A DNA stretch of 64,000 nucleotides from Cyprinodon diabolis (taxonomy: Eukaryota > Chordata > Actinopteri > Cyprinodontiformes > Cyprinodontidae), in contig CM060080.1 of NCBI GenBank assembly GCA_030533445.1, positions 9,890,217 through 9,954,216 of the forward strand, in the 5' to 3' direction. The notes under the pieces are model-generated. The model searched no databases and was not told the origin of the DNA. It saw only the letters and a program-made list of their open reading frames with translations. Below, piece after piece: positions 60,042 through 64,000 of this stretch (its first letter is position 1; every line of letters begins with the position of its first letter). The position numbers and the translations under genes were made by a program.

Positions 60042-60858
60042 AAATTTCCATCCATTTTCTGACACGCTTATCCCAAGCGGGGTGCTGTTGCTTATCTCCA
60101 GCTGTCTACAGGGGAGAGGTGGGTTATACCCTAGACCAGAGGTCTTCAACAGGGGGTCCGTCACCCCTAGGGGGTCCGCGGAGGTACTGCATGGGGGTCG
60201 CAAAACTTTTGGTTGATTCATTTTTTTTTTTTTTATATTCCCTCCTGAATTGAAATGTCTTTAAATCCACATTAACATGAATTCAACACACTGTAGTAAA
60301 CAGATAAATGGAGGCAGAATATGTCATCAGTCATCAATGCACACATTCAGCGACACACAGGAGCTCTTTCAAGCTGGGAACCGTTTCATTCACAACACCT
60401 GTCCCATCAACCAGGAATCAGAATCAGAAATACTTTAATAATCCCAGGGAGAAATTACTTTCCTTACATTACTCCATCTGTAATAGTGACTATAGGACCA
60501 GGTTGATATAACACAATTTCATACAATATATATAATTAGGGGTCCCCGCTCCATCTTGTCATCAGTTTGGGTCCTTGGCCTGGAAAACATTGAAGACCCC
60601 TGCCCTAGACAGGTAGCCAGTCCATTGCAGGGCAACACAGAACAAACAACCAATCACACACACTTACACCTAAGGAGAATTTAACCTAACAGTCATGTTT
60701 GAACTGTGGGAGGAAGCCGGAGTACCCGGAGAGAACCGAAGCATGCTCAGGGATAACATGCAAACTCCATGCAGAAAGACCCTGGGCCAGGAATCAAACC
60801 TGGAACCTATTCGCTGCAAGGCAGCAGTGCTACCACTGTGTCACTGAGCAGCCAACTA
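60042..60858. repeat. Interspersed fish repeat interrupted by a hAT element
   Basis: The outer parts 60042-60136 and 60603-60858 form one known-type fish repeat (TGTGGGAGGAAGCCGGAGTA, AACATGCAAACTCCATGCAG). It is split by the hAT insertion at 60137-60602. Confidence 0.7.
60137..60602. mobile_element. Non-autonomous hAT element, 466 bp, perfect 8-bp duplication
   Basis: The left end CAGAGGTCTTCAA and right end TTGAAGACCCCTG are inverted repeats with one mismatch. The octamer CCCTAGAC flanks it at 60129-60136 and 60603-60610. It is related to the decayed element at 29604-30475. Confidence 0.88.
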
Positions 60859-61182
60859 TGAAATTTTATTCTGCCTAATAAAATAAAACTACTCATAAAG
60901 AAGACATATAGTTTCTCATCAGCCGCATACAAATAAACTCTAAAGAGTAAATAAAAGCTTTGATACTTTAATAATAAGCAGTTTAGAAAGAATTACATTA
61001 TTCTTAACAGGAAGTGATGCAACATAAATCCCCTTTGTCACCTCTTTTTAAAGACCAGTCAGGTTTTTACATGTTGAACTTCATTTATTATCATCATAAA
61101 ACATCTATAATTCTCATAATACATCCTATATGGACATAAGATACAAAGTTGTTAAAGTCTGAGTGGTTTTACAAAGTGCTCC

Positions 61183-62935
61183 TCAAACAGCTGAAGTCTG
61201 GTCCCTTCTGGACACTCCTGCCTCATTCCTGCTCTCCTGTGAGTTATGGAAGTCACTGATGGATGGGAAGCCAACCCTCTGCTCCACCCACTGAGCGACA
61301 CACAGGAGCTTCTTGTCTTCCAGAGCGGGGCCGATGAGCTGTAAGCCAATGGGAAGACCTCGTTGTGATAAGGCAGTTGGCACAGTGACTGCAGGAAGGC
61401 CTGTATTTAAACAGATGGAGAACTGTATCAAGTCCCATTCAATTTCACAATTTGCCTGTTGTGTATTAAATGCCTTTCAAAAACCAACTGATATTTATGG
61501 ATATTATTATTGTAGAATAACTAGAGTTCAGGCAGATGCAACAGTTAGGACCTGAACACCGGCTTTGGAGTCTTATAGCCGACTTGCTGTTAAACTGAGC
61601 CACTGTACACCTGAACAAGTTCTTATCTGAAATAATATTTTGCTGCTTTGTGAATGTATAGATTTATCCTGCTGGAGGGTGAACCTCTGCTTCTATCTTG
61701 TCTTTTAAAGCTTCTAACTCCTGGGTGTGTTGGCCCTAGTGGTTAGAGCAGTGCGCTTGCGTCTGAAAAGGTTGCAAGTACCTGGTTCGATCCCCACAGC
61801 CTTCAATCTGGGTCCCTGAGGAAGACCCTTAACCCCTGATTGCTCCCCAGGCGCCGCACAGCAACAGCCCACTGCTCCCCAAGGGAATGGTTTAAATGCA
61901 GAGGTGAATTTTTCCATTGTGAGATCAATAAAGTTATCTTTCATTATTATTTTTCAATTATTAACAGGTTTGTTTCCAGGATGTTCATATATTTAAATTA
62001 ATCCATCTTTCTCAGTCTTGTTTTCATGTTCCATGCTTCAAATGTTTTAGGGCTACAAACACTTTCACTAAAACTCTTTCCTCCGTTTCCTCAGTTTGAA
62101 ATATAGGAGGCGTTAACCGTCCCACACTTCCTGCTCATGCAGCCATTTTGGCGGTTGGGGTTTTGGGTTCGGGGGTGGATGACTCCATACCTGCCATGTT
62201 TGCAGGTTGGGTGAAGACATCTTCCTGTGCGCTGCGTGTACGGTTGTCTTCCTGTGTGAAATCATGGTAACGGGCTGCGTCAGTCAGAGTTGTGGGAGTC
62301 AGCAGCACGTCAATCCCTGAGTTGAAAATTTGCCGGAAATCCTCCGTGATCAGTCGGCGGACCTTTTGGGCCTTCACAAAGTAGTGCTGGTAGTTCCTAG
62401 AAGGTGTGACAAGTCCGTTGCTATTTTAACCCATTGATAGCAGAACACTGTAAATAACAGGAAGGCTGTGGAGTCAAATCAAAACAGAAAACTGAAAACA
62501 GTCTGCCCTCTTACTGTTTCAGCAGGAAGTAGTTTCCAGAAAGAATCCTCCCTCTGACTACGTCGTTGAAGCCCTCGTGTCGGGTTGAAGCATACATAAC
62601 CTCTGTAGAGCTCTCCATCTCACTCCTGTGGCCTGGTGGAGGAATAAAACACAGAACAGCCTTTACCCCCATCACACAGTGTGCCTGTAGAGTTTGGATG
62701 TAAACTCAGGTCACATCTTTTTCCAAACAGCTCAGTTTGTACCGTATTCCAGCCCATCAAATCGGGCCATGTTTGACGCCACCTCAGCGTGGCAAAGGAC
62801 GTGGTAGCAGACGATGGAGTACTGGGTGTGTGGGAGGGAAACCTGCTCCACCCGGGCTCCTGCTCGCTCAAACAAATCTGCAACACGACTCCACTGAGCC
62901 AGGGTCTCCTCAGACAGGCCGGGGGCATGGTATTC
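61183..62935 (-). CDS. qrsl1: Glutamyl-tRNA(Gln) amidotransferase subunit A, mitochondrial, 3' four exons (partial)
   Basis: QRSL1 (GatA) is the amidase subunit of the mitochondrial GatCAB complex, which converts Glu-tRNA(Gln) to Gln-tRNA(Gln). Exons in coding order: 62743-62935, 62515-62632, 62191-62396, 61183-61400. Phases join, giving the C-terminal 244 residues before TGA; the human protein is 528. Diagnostic stretches are [29 protein letters not shown], the TPTTLTDA region and [16 protein letters not shown] across the last intron, then [18 protein letters not shown]. The catalytic Lys-Ser-Ser residues lie in the N-terminal half, right of the window. No frameshift was seen. The next exon upstream is expected beyond 64000. 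Confidence 0.95.
61728..61945 (+). repeat. tRNA-derived SINE in qrsl1 intron
   Basis: It starts GGCCCTAGTGGTTAGAGCAG (A-box region), carries the B-box-like GGTTCGATCCC, and ends TTTTTCCATTGTGAGATCAA then AATAAAG. Same family as 33293-33497, opposite orientation. Confidence 0.8.
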
Positions 62936-62949
62936 CTGAAAGACGATGG

Positions 62950-63020
62950 TAAATTAGATTAGATTAGATTAGATGAGCTTTATTGATCTCACAGCAGAGA
63001 AATTCACTGGTCACATAGTG
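62950..63020 (-). repeat. Truncated SINE tail with TTAGA repeats
   Basis: A short (TTAGA)n array is followed by AGCTTTATTGATCTCACAGC, which is the 3' end of the SINE family at 61728 in reverse orientation. Confidence 0.6.
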
Positions 63021-63397
63021 GCATAGTAATTAAAGAAGCAGGTGCAAACAAGGAGGAAAAAGGTGCATTTAGAATAAACAATATATATACAGTATATCAA
63101 GGTAATGACTGAAGTCAGAGTTCGTATCAGTTCCTCAAACGTAAACAATTTCTGACTCAAGTTTTCAATTACATCATTGTAATAAGGGGAATTACAGGCT
63201 TTAAATACGGTTGAGAACATTTACATGCCGTCCGTTTAAAGCTAATGATAAATTCACACTAGTAATTTTAAACGAACACAAAACTGATAAAGTAAAAAAA
63301 AACAAAAAAGATACTAAAAATACAAAATATCCCAGAAAAATTAGAGTACCTTACTCATTGACCATAAACAAACATAAATATATATATATTTATATAT

Positions 63398-64000
63398 AGT
63401 GCCTTACTAAAGCATCCAGACCCTTTGAACTTTTTGCCACATTTCAGGCTTCAAGCATAAAGATGTGGGACGGATATGATATCAACACAGATCCACTTGA
63501 TATCAGGTCTGTAGTGATGATGGGCCGGATATGGACTTGAACAAACAACCCTCAGGTTGTTGCTCCGGCTTTCAGTGTTGTTGTGTCCTTGAGCAAGACA
63601 CTTTACCTGCATTGCCTACTGACTGTGGTCAGAGGGACTGGTTTCGCCAGCCTAAGGCAGCCTCCTTTCTGTAGTGTAAAGCACTTTGGTCAAGTCCTCT
63701 GACTTGAAAAGCGCTATATAAGTACAGGTCATTTATCATACATATAAAATTGTAATTTATAGACAGGAACCAACAACTGGGACACAATGATGGTTTAACA
63801 AAGTGTATTGGAATTTTAAACTTGAACGAATAAAGAACTGAATATTTGGGTTTTAGTCCCCTTGAGTTTATACTTTATAGCATCACCTTTTGCTGCAATT
63901 ACAGCTGCAAGTCCCTTGGGTTATGTCTCTATCAGTTTTGCACATAGAGAAACTTACATTTTTGCCCATTCTTCCTTGCAAAACAGCTGGAGCTCAGTGA
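63398..64000. mobile_element. DNA-transposon-like repeat, interrupted, runs off the window
   Basis: The left end AGTGCCTTACTAAAGCATCC then CTTTTTGCCACATTTCAGGC is a widespread fish repeat start. The later part (GCTGCAATTACAGCTGCAAG, then TTTTTGCCCATTCTTCC) belongs to the same family. A SINE-like block lies between them. The right end is outside the window. Confidence 0.55.
63505..63735 (+). repeat. SINE-like insertion in the DNA repeat
   Basis: It ends CCTCTGACTTGAAAAGCGCTATATAAGTACAGG, the typical 3' tail of fish retroposons. Its inner part (CCTTGAGCAAGACACTTTACC) is SINE-like. It splits the repeat at 63398-64000. Confidence 0.55.

Overview
The window is vertebrate DNA, almost certainly from a ray-finned (teleost) fish. 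The genes have many small exons with GT/AG introns. The spaces between are packed with fish-type transposable elements: hAT, Tc1, DIRS, L2/Rex-like LINEs and tRNA-derived SINEs. All exon models were read by eye from splice signals, phase continuity and recalled family resemblance. No alignment was run.

Layout. (1) 1849-14558, + strand: the 3' 26 exons of rab3gap2, the non-catalytic subunit of the Rab3 GTPase-activating complex; the 5' exons lie left of the window. (2) 15411-32288, - strand: a complete 23-exon iars2, mitochondrial isoleucyl-tRNA synthetase. It is tail-to-tail with rab3gap2, as in mammals, with the two candidate polyA signals about 90 bp apart. (3) 35843-48806: three small two-exon genes (two on +, one on -). 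Each encodes a signal peptide, a Ser/Thr-rich stalk with N-glycosylation sequons and a hydrophobic GPI-type tail. In all three the single intron is in phase 0 at the end of the signal-peptide exon. The middle one looks like cd24; the outer two carry in-frame tandem repeats (12 x 10 residues and 10 x 6 residues). (4) 61183-62935, - strand: the four 3' exons of qrsl1 (GatA, mitochondrial glutamyl-tRNA(Gln) amidotransferase subunit A), whose 5' half lies right of the window. In human, CD24 and QRSL1 are close together on 6q21, which supports the CD24-like reading of block 3.

Two genes (iars2, qrsl1) serve mitochondrial aminoacyl-tRNA supply, rab3gap2 serves Rab GTPase regulation, and the small cluster is predicted to make heavily glycosylated cell-surface proteins. 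The gene-poor parts (36.99-39.6 kb, 42-47.2 kb, 49-61 kb) are mostly decayed or nested mobile elements. Several hAT insertions still have perfect 8-bp target-site duplications.

The most notable signal is the CD24-like cluster of GPI-anchored mucin-like genes. One of them sits inside an inverted duplication and two carry minisatellite-type coding repeats.
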